Part shown: positions 1 to 8,676 of the stretch, one piece after another
Numbering within the stretch: position 1 is the stretch's first letter
How the letters are laid out: each line of letters opens with the position of its first letter
Notes under the pieces: generated by a model
What the model was told of the DNA's origin: nothing
What the model saw: only the letters and a program-made list of their open reading frames with translations
Databases searched by the model: none
Position numbers and translations under genes: made by a program
Origin: an uncultured bacterium
GTDB taxonomy: Bacteria; Pseudomonadota; Alphaproteobacteria; Sphingomonadales; Sphingomonadaceae
Length of the DNA: 64,000 bases
Assembly (NCBI GenBank): GCA_942636505.2
Contig: CALOGB020000129.1
Span: 151,158 to 215,157 of the forward strand
Direction of reading: 5' to 3'

Positions 1-121
1 CAACCGGCTGAAGACCCGGAGTATCGCGTAACGATCGGGATTCGTGCGGGAATTTACGCACCCGCCGGACTCTGCATTCTATCTTCGCGCGTTCGACCCT
101 TCCGTCATCAGGAACCCAGTC

Positions 122-1039
122 ATGCCCAAAGCCTCGACCACGACCGACTATGCACAGCGCGACGCCAGCATCGTCATCAACAGCTACACGACGGTATTGC
201 GCCGTCCCCGCGTGCCGCACGAGGTCTTCGCGACCTATTGGCGCGACGTCCACGGCCCGCTCTGTTCGCGCATCCCGGGGCTCGGCTGGTACGTCCAGAA
301 CCATCTGAACCGCGAGCAGGACGCGCACCTCTGGCCGGTGATCGACGGGATCGCGCCCTTTGCAGACTATGAACTCGACGGCGGAGTCGAAATCGGTTTC
401 GCATCGAAGGCGGATCAGGACGTCTTCAACGCCGCGAGCCACATCCTGTTCGCCGACGAACAGAACATGTTCGCCGCCACCGTTGCCTATGCGCTGCCGA
501 GCGGATCAAGCACGCTGGTCGACCGGATCGCGGATCCGATCCCCAACGGCGACGACGGCTTCGACCGTATCCACGTCCATTTCGGCGCGGCAACCGACGA
601 TGCGGACGCGTTTGGTGGGTTTATGACCGAGTTTGCCCGGACGCTCGCCGCCGATCCTGCGGTGCTGAAACTGCGGCTGCACTTGCCGGACCGCTACGAC
701 AATGCCGAGCCCGCCCCGCCCGCACCCAACGTCGATCATCTTGTGCCGACCGAGCGTGCCTTAATCGCAGTAGTCGAGCTGGCCTTCGAGAGCCCGCTCA
801 CCCGCCGCGCTTTCTTCGAGTCCGACATTTTCGTCGAGACGCAGGCTGCGCAGAAGGCGAACATCGCTCATGTCCAGGCGTTCGCGGTGAGCGGCGTCTA
901 CACCTATGTCCGCGACAAGCAGCTGACGACGGCAGGCCTGCGGGGCAGCCGTCAGGCGCAGTTGATCGAGCGGCTCGGCGCCAACAATCAGGTCGCGGAC
1001 GACGTGCGTCACCTGATGCATACGGGCTCGAGCGAGTAA
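122..1039 (+). CDS. EthD domain-containing protein
   Basis: A protein of about 305 residues whose first third resembles the EthD ferredoxin-like fold: a Thr-Thr-Val-Leu-Arg-Arg strand, then the YWRDVHGPL and IPGLGWYVQNH stretches typical of EthD and related dabb-type proteins. The second half may be a degenerate repeat of the same fold, since a HVHFG strand opens it. An in-frame ATG at 44 is possible, but the ATG at 122 begins just before the conserved domain and is preferred. EthD proteins often assist oxidative or ring-modifying enzymes in catabolic clusters, but no such partner is next door. It ends 4 bp from the oppositely oriented phytochrome kinase. The specific function is unknown. Confidence 0.75.
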   Translation: MPKASTTTDYAQRDASIVINSYTTVLRRPRVPHEVFATYWRDVHGPLCSRIPGLGWYVQNHLNREQDAHLWPVIDGIAPFADYELDGGVEIGFASKADQDVFNAASHILFADEQNMFAATVAYALPSGSSTLVDRIADPIPNGDDGFDRIHVHFGAATDDADAFGGFMTEFARTLAADPAVLKLRLHLPDRYDNAEPAPPAPNVDHLVPTERALIAVVELAFESPLTRRAFFESDIFVETQAAQKANIAHVQAFAVSGVYTYVRDKQLTTAGLRGSRQAQLIERLGANNQVADDVRHLMHTGSSE

Positions 1040-1043
1040 GGGA

Positions 1044-3212
1044 TCAGGCGTGCGGCGGGTCGTCGGCGATCGGCGCGCCGATGGTGACGCGGAGGCCGGG
1101 ATCATTGTCGGCCTCCTCGATCGTGCCGGACAGCCGCGCGACCATCGACGTGAGCATCCGCGACCCGAACCCGGTCCCGGAACTCGCTTTGCCGCGACCG
1201 CGGTCGGCGACGATCAGGCGAAAGCGGTTGCGATGCTGTTCGAGCGCGATCGTGATCGGTCCCGACGCGCCGGCATAGGCATATTTGTTGGCGTTGATCA
1301 CCAGCTCGGTCAGGATCAGCCCGACACTGACCGCACGATCGGTGGAGATCAGGATCGGCGCGAGCTCCAGCTCGATCTGGCCGCCCCATGACTTGTCCAT
1401 CGTCGATTTGATCTCCGTGCAGAGGTCGCCGATGTACCGCGCGAGATCGACCGCCTGGACGTGCTCGTCCGAATGGAGTCGGCGGTGGACCATCGCAACC
1501 GCCGACAGCCGTCGCTGCGCCTCGGCGAGATGCGCGGTCAGCACGTCGTCGCCGACCGCTCGGGCCTGAAGGCCGAGGAACGCGGAGACGAGTTGCAGGC
1601 TGTTCTGGACACGGTGATGGACCTCCTTGATGAGATAGTCCTTCTGCAGCAACAGGCTCTCGTTATCGGCGATGGTCGCGGTCAGCTCGCGGTTCACCTC
1701 GAACAGGCGGCGGTTCTGGCGCGCGTCGAACATCGTCCGCTTCAGCCGCCCGGCCGCCTCGATCTCGAACAAGGTCCACGGTGCCGATCGGCCGCGAACC
1801 GCCTCGCTCCAGCTTTCGAACGACGCGCGCGGTGTCAACGGGATGTGAGGATCCGCGCCCAACCCCTTGTGCGGGTTGCCGGCCCAGTTCATCACCTCGA
1901 TCTGCTCGGCGCGAAACCAGATCAGGATCGTCGGCTCGTCGGTCGACATCGTCACCGCGAGAACGCCGCTGGCGAGATCCTGGAAACCGGTGGCGGCGGG
2001 CAGTTGTTCCGACAACCGGTCGGTTGAGAAGGGCAGCGCTCGGCCGAGATCGATGACATGATCGGCGACCGCGCGGATGTCGTCATGGCGCGGCGAGCGG
2101 CCGGCGACGAACAATTCGGTCCCGCGAACTGCCGCGAAACTGTCGGCGCCTAGCATCCGGCGCATGTCGTCGCCCGCGGTCGCGAAGAAGCCGGCGAGCG
2201 AGATGTCGCTGCCGAGCCGAAGCACGACCGCGTCCTCCGCGGTGCGGAGCCGGATGCGCTCGCGGTAGAGTTCTGCATCCTCCTTTGCGCGGATCTGGCG
2301 GGCAAGACTTCCGGCGAGCGCACGGCAGGCCATCCGTACGTGCAGCGGCAGGAACTTCGGCGTCGGATGGTGGCAAGCGACCAGGCCCCACAGCGCGCCG
2401 TCGCGGACGATCGACACCGATGCCGACGCCGCGACGCCCATGTTGGCGAGATATTGCAGGTGGATCGGCGATACGCTGCGCAGCGCCAGATCGCTCATGT
2501 CGAGCGGCGTCGCACCGGCTGGACGGAGCAATGCCGGTTCATAGGCGATGTCGGGAATGATGCGGACGCGGTTCCGGACGTACAGCGCGCGCGCCTGCTT
2601 CGGGATGTCGGACGCCGGGAAATGCTGGTTGAGGAATGTGCCGAGCGCCGGATCGCGGTCCTCGGCCAGGACGACCCCGGCGTCATCGTCGAGAAAGCGG
2701 TACAGCATCACCCGGTCGAACCCGGTCAACTGGCGAAACGTCCTCGCGGCGCGTTCGCACAGTTCGCGTAAGCCGAACGCCTGTTCGAACGTCGCCGCGG
2801 CTTCCTCCATCTCCACCAGCACGTCGATCGGGGACGGCATCGCTATGGGGGCGGGCTCGAGTTCGACGACGATGGTGTTCGACACCCGGTGCGCAATGGC
2901 GTCGAACGGCGTTTCGGTGCCGACGATCCGCGCGAGCACGACCGTGCTGGCGTTGGGCTTGGCCGCGAGTTGCGCCGAGACAGGTTGGCCGAGCAACTCG
3001 TCGAGGTTCGCGCCAAGCCAATGCGGCGCCAGCAATTTTTCGATGTCGCCCGCGCCCGACATAATCTTGAACGTGCAGGCGTCGGCAACGAGGACGAGGC
3101 CGTGCGGCTGGATCGATCCTGGCCGGTGGATCGGTTCGCGGTCGCAGGCGGAAACGTCCGGGCCGTGCGATCGTGCACCGCCGTCTATCGCCTCGGGTAG
3201 GGAACCAGGCAT
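1044..3212 (-). CDS. Bacteriophytochrome sensor histidine kinase (PAS-GAF-PHY, HisKA_2/HWE type)
   Basis: A red/far-red photoreceptor kinase of 722 residues. Cys23, in the segment ACDREPIHRPGSIQPHG, matches the biliverdin-attachment cysteine of bacteriophytochromes just before the PAS domain (about 25-125). The GAF domain (about 150-310) carries the PASDIPKQAR chromophore-pocket motif, followed by a PHY domain (about 325-500). The transmitter has the HisKA_2-like box EVHHRVQNSLQL with candidate phospho-His at 532/533, an N box (INANKYAY, near 640) and a G box (ADRGRG, near 670). There is no receiver domain or response-regulator gene nearby, so its partner must be elsewhere. It could be a light input to a general stress response, which in Sphingomonas often uses HWE/HisKA_2 kinases; that is inference. 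Confidence 0.93.
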   Translation of the reverse strand: MPGSLPEAIDGGARSHGPDVSACDREPIHRPGSIQPHGLVLVADACTFKIMSGAGDIEKLLAPHWLGANLDELLGQPVSAQLAAKPNASTVVLARIVGTETPFDAIAHRVSNTIVVELEPAPIAMPSPIDVLVEMEEAAATFEQAFGLRELCERAARTFRQLTGFDRVMLYRFLDDDAGVVLAEDRDPALGTFLNQHFPASDIPKQARALYVRNRVRIIPDIAYEPALLRPAGATPLDMSDLALRSVSPIHLQYLANMGVAASASVSIVRDGALWGLVACHHPTPKFLPLHVRMACRALAGSLARQIRAKEDAELYRERIRLRTAEDAVVLRLGSDISLAGFFATAGDDMRRMLGADSFAAVRGTELFVAGRSPRHDDIRAVADHVIDLGRALPFSTDRLSEQLPAATGFQDLASGVLAVTMSTDEPTILIWFRAEQIEVMNWAGNPHKGLGADPHIPLTPRASFESWSEAVRGRSAPWTLFEIEAAGRLKRTMFDARQNRRLFEVNRELTATIADNESLLLQKDYLIKEVHHRVQNSLQLVSAFLGLQARAVGDDVLTAHLAEAQRRLSAVAMVHRRLHSDEHVQAVDLARYIGDLCTEIKSTMDKSWGGQIELELAPILISTDRAVSVGLILTELVINANKYAYAGASGPITIALEQHRNRFRLIVADRGRGKASSGTGFGSRMLTSMVARLSGTIEEADNDPGLRVTIGAPIADDPPHA

Positions 3213-3386
3213 GGCGGGTGCAATCCAGACGGAGGCGATCCGACACCGTAATGGGCCGTATCGTTACGCTAACGATACAGAAGCCGTAGGTAGGATCTTG
3301 TCAACGACCTGGATCAGTCGGATAATAGTTATTACGTCGTCGGCACATGCAGTCTTGAGCGTCTACTTTTCAACGTGATCGCTGGA

Positions 3387-3830
3387 CTATCGTGCGAAGC
3401 AGGCGTCCATTGCCACGACCCGCGCCGCGCCGTCGGTATGCGTCGCGTCACCTGGATAATAGCGCATCGTTCCGCCCAGCTTTGACAGTTCGTCTCGGGT
3501 GAGCCAGCCCTGGATCTTGCCCTGCTGTACCGCCCAGCAATCCGCAGCGGCTTCGCCCGGCCCGAAGATCTGGTGCGCGCATTCGTGAGTGTACCAGAAG
3601 AGTTGCTGCGCGCGCGGCAGGTCGAGGACGCGTGGGTGGAGGATGATGCGGCCCTTATACGCGGCGGCGATGTCGTTGATCGGCTGGATCATCGTGTCGA
3701 CCGGTCCGCAGGTCGCGCGGTAGCCGGCGAGCAAGAGCGCGCCAGGCAATACCACCGTCTGCGCGGCCGAGGGTTGCGGGATGACTGCGAGGAACGCCGC
3801 GGCGGCGCCGGCGAGAAGATTTTTGAACAT
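3387..3830 (-). CDS. Secreted protein with HExxH-like motif, possible zinc metallopeptidase
   Basis: The ATG at 3830 starts a typical Sec signal peptide (MFKNLLAGAAAAFLA, cleavage after AQ), giving about 147 residues. Longer readings would add an unlikely charged N-terminus. The centre holds WYTHECAHQIFG, an HExxH-like motif (HECAH), with the downstream EAAADCWAVQ providing a possible third ligand as in gluzincin-like folds. Four cysteines (in TCGP, HECAH, DCW and DACF) suggest periplasmic disulphides. Length is short for a protease, so it may be a minimal metallopeptidase or a non-catalytic relative. It is not clearly in an operon. I do not recognise a named family. Confidence 0.7.
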   Translation of the reverse strand: MFKNLLAGAAAAFLAVIPQPSAAQTVVLPGALLLAGYRATCGPVDTMIQPINDIAAAYKGRIILHPRVLDLPRAQQLFWYTHECAHQIFGPGEAAADCWAVQQGKIQGWLTRDELSKLGGTMRYYPGDATHTDGAARVVAMDACFAR

Positions 3831-3923
3831 GACTATCCTGGCCCCGCGAGGCGCGAGGACGAGCAAGAGCAGATTTGGGGAAGCGTTGGTGGGTCGAGCG
3901 TTCGGCGCGCGGCCCGCGAGCGC

Positions 3924-4115
3924 CTACCGAAAGCGCTCGGTGTCCCGGTTCTTGATCCGCTGCGAGACGCGCTGGTCCTGTGCTTCCGCGGCAACCGCCG
4001 TCGCCAGCGCGCAGGCAGCGCCGCGCTGGAATGCCGCGGTCGAGCGCGGTCTATCCGCCAGGGGTGCGCGCGTGCCGGACCGCAGTCCCGCACCCACGAG
4101 ATACCTCGTGTTCAT
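3924..4115 (-). CDS. Small hypothetical protein (doubtful)
   Basis: A 63-residue reading frame opening with ATG at 4115, preceded by a purine-rich GGAGAC about five bases upstream that could be a ribosome binding site. The central residues are Ala-rich and hydrophobic (ACALATAVAAEA), and the tail is charged (DQRVSQRIKNRDTERFR). That tail has the look of genuine coding sequence; the N-terminal half is Arg-rich and less convincing. It might be a decayed lipoprotein or small secreted protein. It lies about 90 bp before the secreted HExxH gene on the same strand. Coding status is uncertain. Confidence 0.3.
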   Translation of the reverse strand: MNTRYLVGAGLRSGTRAPLADRPRSTAAFQRGAACALATAVAAEAQDQRVSQRIKNRDTERFR

Positions 4116-4388
4116 GGTAAGTCTCCGCCGATGTCGTTCAATCGCGTCACCCAAGGCTCACGCCGGCAGCGGAGCGGGGGATGTTCCCGAACTCTTCGGT
4201 AGGTGCGACTTATGCGCATCCATGAGGGCTGCGGTTCGCGATGTAGTCGCGCAACCGGCCTAACCTATGTTGGTCGTACATGATAAACGTCGGTTATCTG
4301 ATAAGGATGCACGTTGTACGAAACTTAACCTGCTTTATAGATCCAGGTCATAATTCTCATTGCGATTCTTGTGAGTATTGCGGACCTT

Positions 4389-5105
4389 ATGACTAATATG
4401 GACAGCGCAGGCGCCAATTCGGACGCGCGATCCACCGATCGTCGCGATGGTCAAATCGAAGCGCTTGGCAGGGCGAACTCTGCCGAGCAGGTGCGCGATC
4501 GTATCCTTTGCTATCCCGGCGCGGTCCGGATGCCGGCGAACGGCATGGAGCTTTATATCGTTCGCGATTTTCTCACGCTCGACGAATGCGCCGCGGTGAT
4601 CGCGCTCATCGAGGCCAATCGCGTGCCGTCGCCGGTCGTCGGTGATGCCCCGGTGTCCCCGCACCGTACCAGCGAGACGTGCTACCTCTATCCGGGCCCG
4701 GCGCCCGTGACCGCGGTCGAAACCAAGCTCGACCTGCTGACGGGACTCGAGCCGCGCTACGGCGAGGCGTTGCAGGGGCAGCGTTACGCGGTAGGGCAGG
4801 AGTTCAAGCCGCATCACGACTTCTTCGATACCGAACAGCCTTATTGGCTGGATCAGGTGACGATGGGCGGCCAGCGGACCTGGTCGGCGATGACCTTCCT
4901 CAACGAACCCGAGGCTGGAGGGCGCACGAACTACCCGACCGCGGGGGTGATGATCGCGCCGAAAGCAGGCAACCTCGTGATCTGGAATAACATGGACGAG
5001 TATGGCGCGCCGAACTCGGGGTCGCTCCACCAGGGAATGCCGGTCGAGCAGGGCGTGAAGTACGTTCTGACGAAATGGTACCGCGAACAGCCTTGGTGCC
5101 AGTGA
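4389..5105 (+). CDS. 2-oxoglutarate/Fe(II) dioxygenase, prolyl 4-hydroxylase alpha-subunit-like
   Basis: About 238 residues with the P4Hc double-stranded beta-helix. The iron ligands are visible as His and Asp in FKPHHDFFD and a distal His in SGSLHQGMPV, with a Lys in GVKYVLTKW placed to bind 2-oxoglutarate. The stretch GGQRTWSAMTFLNEPEAGGRT is diagnostic of this family. Bacterial members hydroxylate prolines in target proteins or act on small molecules; the substrate here is unknown. ATG 4389 was chosen; a GTG at 4371 or ATG at 4398 is also possible and no strong ribosome binding site decides. An AT-richer stretch at about 4265-4345 may hold the promoter. Confidence 0.85.
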   Translation: MTNMDSAGANSDARSTDRRDGQIEALGRANSAEQVRDRILCYPGAVRMPANGMELYIVRDFLTLDECAAVIALIEANRVPSPVVGDAPVSPHRTSETCYLYPGPAPVTAVETKLDLLTGLEPRYGEALQGQRYAVGQEFKPHHDFFDTEQPYWLDQVTMGGQRTWSAMTFLNEPEAGGRTNYPTAGVMIAPKAGNLVIWNNMDEYGAPNSGSLHQGMPVEQGVKYVLTKWYREQPWCQ

Positions 5106-5116
5106 CGTAACGTTTG

Positions 5117-5240
5117 ATCCTCCCCCGCAAGGGGGAGGTGGCGCCGAAGGCGACGGAGGGGGAGGGCACGATCAGGCCCGTTCCGTGTCCTCCCCCTCCG
5201 TCTGGCAAGCGCCAGCCACCTCCCCCTGGCGGGGGAGGAT
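5117..5240 (+). repeat. GC-rich palindromic intergenic element, type B copy 1
   Basis: Two self-complementary blocks (5117-5165 and about 5189-5240), each a C-run/G-run hairpin built on CCTCCCCC and GGGGGAGG, arranged as inverted repeats ending in ATCC and GGAT. It fills the gap between the convergent dioxygenase and L,D-transpeptidase genes. A close relative lies at 57458-57581 and a half-size version at 49487-49510. Its RNA would form stable hairpins on either strand, so bidirectional termination or transcript-end protection is a reasonable inference. Confidence 0.85.
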
Positions 5241-5251
5241 CGAGAAGTCCG

Positions 5252-5974
5252 CTACTTCGCCTCGCCAGGCACGGCGAACACGGTCCGGAGCGGTTTCGTT
5301 TCTGGCAGAATATAGACAATCCCCACCGTCCCGGTGAACAACGGCTTCACCACATCGTCGTAAAATCCCGGCGGCACATTCACGCAGCCATATGAGATCC
5401 GGTTGTCGCTCGGTGTCGCCGATGCGAGCCGTCCGGCGCGATCGTCGACGCGGCGACCCTTGATCACGCGGTGTAGCGACAGCGCGGCGTCATAGTCGAT
5501 CCACAGGATATCCTGTTCGAAATCGCGCCCGAGCGAAGCCTGGAACCGCCCTGCCGGCGTGGTGCGCTCGGCGGGCGTAATCGTCGCGAGCTTACGCTGG
5601 CCGATACCCGGCACGCTGGCGTCCCCGCGTGCCATCCCGAGCAACGCCGGCGCCCGCCCGCGAAGATTGCCGCTGCCATCGAACGCGAGCACGACCGCAT
5701 TCACCTTGTCGATCACGACGAACGGCAGCGCGTGATTGTCGTGCGACGTCGACACCCAGTTCACCGTGTCGCGCACGTCGTCGGACGTCGCCACGCCGCC
5801 GAGCCGGCCAGCATCGTCCGGCGCCGCGGTCGCGACAATAGCAGACGGCGCGGAGGACGCCGCGATGCCCGGTGCCGCCGCGCCGCTCGCAACGATGCCC
5901 CAGCCTAGCAGTGCCTGCCAGCGCGCAAACCAGCGAGCGGGCGCCGAGACGCCGCGCCGCGCGGTCCCGATCAT
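5252..5974 (-). CDS. L,D-transpeptidase (YkuD family), secreted
   Basis: 240 residues with an N-terminal signal/membrane segment followed by an Ala-rich linker. The YkuD catalytic core spans roughly residues 85-225. It includes the ATITPAERTTPAGRF stretch, a conserved His in LHRVIKG and the catalytic motif SYGCVNVPP, where the Cys is the nucleophile. Such enzymes make 3-3 crosslinks in peptidoglycan or attach outer-membrane proteins to it. The start codon lies one base after the stop of the TpsA exoprotein gene, so the two are almost certainly co-translated. That suggests a role in cell-wall fitting or anchoring of the TPS system. Confidence 0.88.
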   Translation of the reverse strand: MIGTARRGVSAPARWFARWQALLGWGIVASGAAAPGIAASSAPSAIVATAAPDDAGRLGGVATSDDVRDTVNWVSTSHDNHALPFVVIDKVNAVVLAFDGSGNLRGRAPALLGMARGDASVPGIGQRKLATITPAERTTPAGRFQASLGRDFEQDILWIDYDAALSLHRVIKGRRVDDRAGRLASATPSDNRISYGCVNVPPGFYDDVVKPLFTGTVGIVYILPETKPLRTVFAVPGEAK

Positions 5975-5975
5975 C

Positions 5976-8618
5976 TCAATGACGCGCCTGCTTCCGCGGA
6001 TAATTGGGCACGGCTGGCGTGTTGGGCGGCGTAGGCTGCATGAACGGGCGCTCGACGACCGGTTGCACGACCTGCGGCGTTTCGGGTGTTTCTACGATCA
6101 CGGTGCCGGGCCGTTCTGGCGTCTGATACGTCACGCCACCCTCGACGACTTCGATCGTCGGCGGCGTCGGTACGCGCACCGTCACCGGCGGAACCTCCAG
6201 AAACGGCCGCGTCGCGTTGGGCAGGTTCGGAACAGGGGTGAGGGGCGGCGTCGCGGTAGGGGGCGGCGTGAGTACTGGCGGAGGGGTAGGCGTCGGCGTC
6301 GGCGCTGGTGCCGGGGCGGGCGCTGGTGCCGGAGCCGGAGCAGGCGCTGGTGCCGGGGCTGGGGCGGGCGCTGGTGCCGGAGCGGGCGCTGGTGCCGGAG
6401 CAGGCGCTGGTGCCGGAGCAGGCGCTGGTGCCGGAGCAGGCGCTGGAGCCGGGGCGGGCGCTGGTGCCGGGGCAGGCGCTGGTGCCGGGGCGGGCGCTGG
6501 TGCCGGGGCAGGTGCCGGTGCTGGAGCAGGCGCCGGTGCTGGAGCAGGCGCCGGTGCTGGAGCAGGCGCTGGAGCCGGCGCTGGGGCGGGCGCAGGTGCC
6601 GGAGCAGGTGCTGGCGCAGGTGCCGCAGCCGTAATCGTTCCCGTCGTCCGGAACCCGGCGACGCAGCACGAGCTCGCCAGCGCATACTGGTTCGCGTTCG
6701 CGCCGGTCAGCGTGTAGCCGCTGAAGCTGACGCCGATCCCCGTGCCTTCGCCGGTGCTGTCGAACGTCGCGGTCGCGTTCGGGCCGGCGACCAGCGATAC
6801 GCCGGTCGGCGTGCCCGAGGTGCCGTTGGTGTTGAACCCGCTCAGCACCGCCGCATTGGTGCCGTCGGTGACCTTCTGCGCGGTCGGGAACAGCAGCATC
6901 CGCTGGGTGATCGCGGCGCCCTCGGTCATCACGAACTCAGTCGAGAAGTCGGTCGGCGTGGTGTACGAGACCGGGTTGTAATTGATCGACACCGGTGCCG
7001 CGGTGACCGTGGTCGGCGGCGACAGCGCGGAGAACACGATCGTGCCGCCGTTGACGCCGGGGCCAGTGCCGTCCGACCCCGCTATCAGCGTCAGCCCGAT
7101 CGGCAGGCCCAGGCTCTGCGCGGGGATCGTCGTGCCGCGGGTCAGTGTGACCGCGGCGTCGATCATCACGTCATGGCCTGCGCACAAGGCGATGTTGCCG
7201 TCGGTCGTGGTGATCGCGTGGAACACCTGCACGTTGCGCCCGGCGTTGAGTAGGATGCTGCCGTTGGTCGTGGTCAGGTCCGCGTTGACGTTCACGTCGC
7301 GGCCACAGCACGCGACGATGTTGCCGTTGGTCGCGGTGATCGGCGCGTTGATGTTGACGTCGCGGAATGCGTTCATCGTCAGCGTCGTCGGCACGCCCGA
7401 CGCAGTCCACGCGACCGCATCGTTAACGAAGATGTCGCCGTTGCCGGTGGTGGTGTCGCCCGCCGCGGGGATCGTGCTGATCGTGATGCTGGTCGTCACG
7501 AGCTGCGCCGACAGCGTCGCGCCCGAGATGTTGCCGCCCGCGCCGATCACGTAATCCTGCGGATCGATCAGCCACATGCCGGTCATACCGGACCGCGCGA
7601 AGGTCGAGACCTTTGCGCTATCGGCGACGTTGACGGTCGCCGCCGACGTCTCGATGAAGCCGCCATTGCCGCCGACCGGCGCGCTGGCGTCGAGCGTGCC
7701 GGCGAGGCTGACCGTGCCGGTCTTCATGTCGCCCAGCAGCATGATCGTGCCGCCGCGGTTCTGCAACGTGCGCGCCTCGACGATGCCGGTGTTGTTGACC
7801 GCGGTGTGGAGCAGGTCGCCGGCTCCTTGCGCGGTCATCACGACCTTGCCGCCGTCGGCGCGGATCAGCCCGCCGTTGCGGACCAGCGCGCCGACCGCAC
7901 CCTTGTCGACCGCGACGTTGAGTAGGCCGTCGCCCGCCACGTCGAGTGTGATCGCCTCGCCGCCCGCCAGCACGACCGTACCGAAGTTCGCCTTGATCGT
8001 GCCGCCGTTACCGACGTTCGCGCCGAGCAGCGCGACATAGCCGTTCTTCGCAGTGATCGTGCCGTCGTTCTGCACGCTCGCGCCGCTCGTGCCCGCGAAA
8101 CTGTTTTTCCCCGCGAGGAAGTCTGAGTCGGAAATGTTCAGCGTCGAGGCCACCAGGCCGCCGACGTTGACGTTGGCGGTCTGGCCGAACAGGATGCCGT
8201 TCGCGTTGACCAGGAACACCTTCCCGTTCGCCGACAGATTGCCGAGGATCACCGACGGGTCCGAGCCGAGCACGCGGTTCAGCGCGACCGAGCTGCTGGT
8301 CGGCTGCTCGAAGACGACGCTCTTGCCCTTGCCGATCGAGAAGGACTGCCAGTTGATCGCCGCGCGGTCGCTGGTCTGCGTCACGGTGAGCGACTTGGCA
8401 CCAGTGGCGATGCTCGCCTGGCCCGCGACGACCTCACCGCCGGTCGGGAGCGTCTGCGCCTCGACCGGGCGCGCTGCTACCGTGCCCGCGAGGCTGAATC
8501 CTATCAGCCACGCGAACCGCGCGAGCCCGGTCGTGCCGAACAAGCTGCCGCGCTTGATGCGCGTGACGGTGGGAGCGGGGCGACTGGTGTTTCTGATCGA
8601 CGAAGGGATGGGGGTCAT
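5976..8618 (-). CDS. TpsA-type filamentous haemagglutinin-like exoprotein with Pro-Ala tract
   Basis: 880 residues from ATG 8618, chosen because GAGGA lies about nine bases upstream and an extended signal sequence follows (cleavage near VEAQ). Residues about 55-330 form the haemagglutination-activity/TPS domain, with NGKVFLVNANGILFG matching the conserved NPNGI region. A YDG/MBG-like repeat is seen near QKVTDGTNAAVLSG. Residues about 661-772 are an almost pure Pro-Ala tract, followed by a Pro/Thr/Val-rich tail of about 108 residues. Unusual Cys-Cys pairs (VACCGRD, SSCCVAG) occur in the passenger. It follows its transporter gene by 58 bp. Role is probably adhesion or biofilm; the cargo function is inference. 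Confidence 0.9.
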   Translation of the reverse strand: MTPIPSSIRNTSRPAPTVTRIKRGSLFGTTGLARFAWLIGFSLAGTVAARPVEAQTLPTGGEVVAGQASIATGAKSLTVTQTSDRAAINWQSFSIGKGKSVVFEQPTSSSVALNRVLGSDPSVILGNLSANGKVFLVNANGILFGQTANVNVGGLVASTLNISDSDFLAGKNSFAGTSGASVQNDGTITAKNGYVALLGANVGNGGTIKANFGTVVLAGGEAITLDVAGDGLLNVAVDKGAVGALVRNGGLIRADGGKVVMTAQGAGDLLHTAVNNTGIVEARTLQNRGGTIMLLGDMKTGTVSLAGTLDASAPVGGNGGFIETSAATVNVADSAKVSTFARSGMTGMWLIDPQDYVIGAGGNISGATLSAQLVTTSITISTIPAAGDTTTGNGDIFVNDAVAWTASGVPTTLTMNAFRDVNINAPITATNGNIVACCGRDVNVNADLTTTNGSILLNAGRNVQVFHAITTTDGNIALCAGHDVMIDAAVTLTRGTTIPAQSLGLPIGLTLIAGSDGTGPGVNGGTIVFSALSPPTTVTAAPVSINYNPVSYTTPTDFSTEFVMTEGAAITQRMLLFPTAQKVTDGTNAAVLSGFNTNGTSGTPTGVSLVAGPNATATFDSTGEGTGIGVSFSGYTLTGANANQYALASSCCVAGFRTTGTITAAAPAPAPAPAPAPAPAPAPAPAPAPAPAPAPAPAPAPAPAPAPAPAPAPAPAPAPAPAPAPAPAPAPAPAPAPAPAPAPAPAPAPAPAPAPAPAPAPAPAPAPAPAPAPTPTPTPPPVLTPPPTATPPLTPVPNLPNATRPFLEVPPVTVRVPTPPTIEVVEGGVTYQTPERPGTVIVETPETPQVVQPVVERPFMQPTPPNTPAVPNYPRKQARH
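6300..6634. repeat. Degenerate short tandem repeat encoding the Pro-Ala tract of TpsA
   Basis: About 335 bp built from variations of a six-base unit (GGCGCT, GGTGCC, GGAGCA, GGGGCG) that on the minus strand encodes alternating Pro and Ala. Several 18-base higher-order units recur nearly unchanged between about 6360 and 6560. Length changes in multiples of six would keep the frame and vary the tract length. Confidence 0.95.
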
Positions 8619-8676
8619 GTGCGGTATCCTCGGTGGCGGCGGATGGCCGCTGAATTTTTGTGGGGTGCTGGTGCGC

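Noticed and set aside
6300..6634. CRISPR-like or minisatellite array
   Set aside because: Units are six bases with no spacers, and the sequence is clearly coding for Pro-Ala on the minus strand.
6217..6717. Plus-strand reading frame coding for a Gly-Ala-rich protein
   Set aside because: It is the complement of the Pro-Ala tract of TpsA. Its only feature is the repeat, and there is no ribosome binding site or independent domain.
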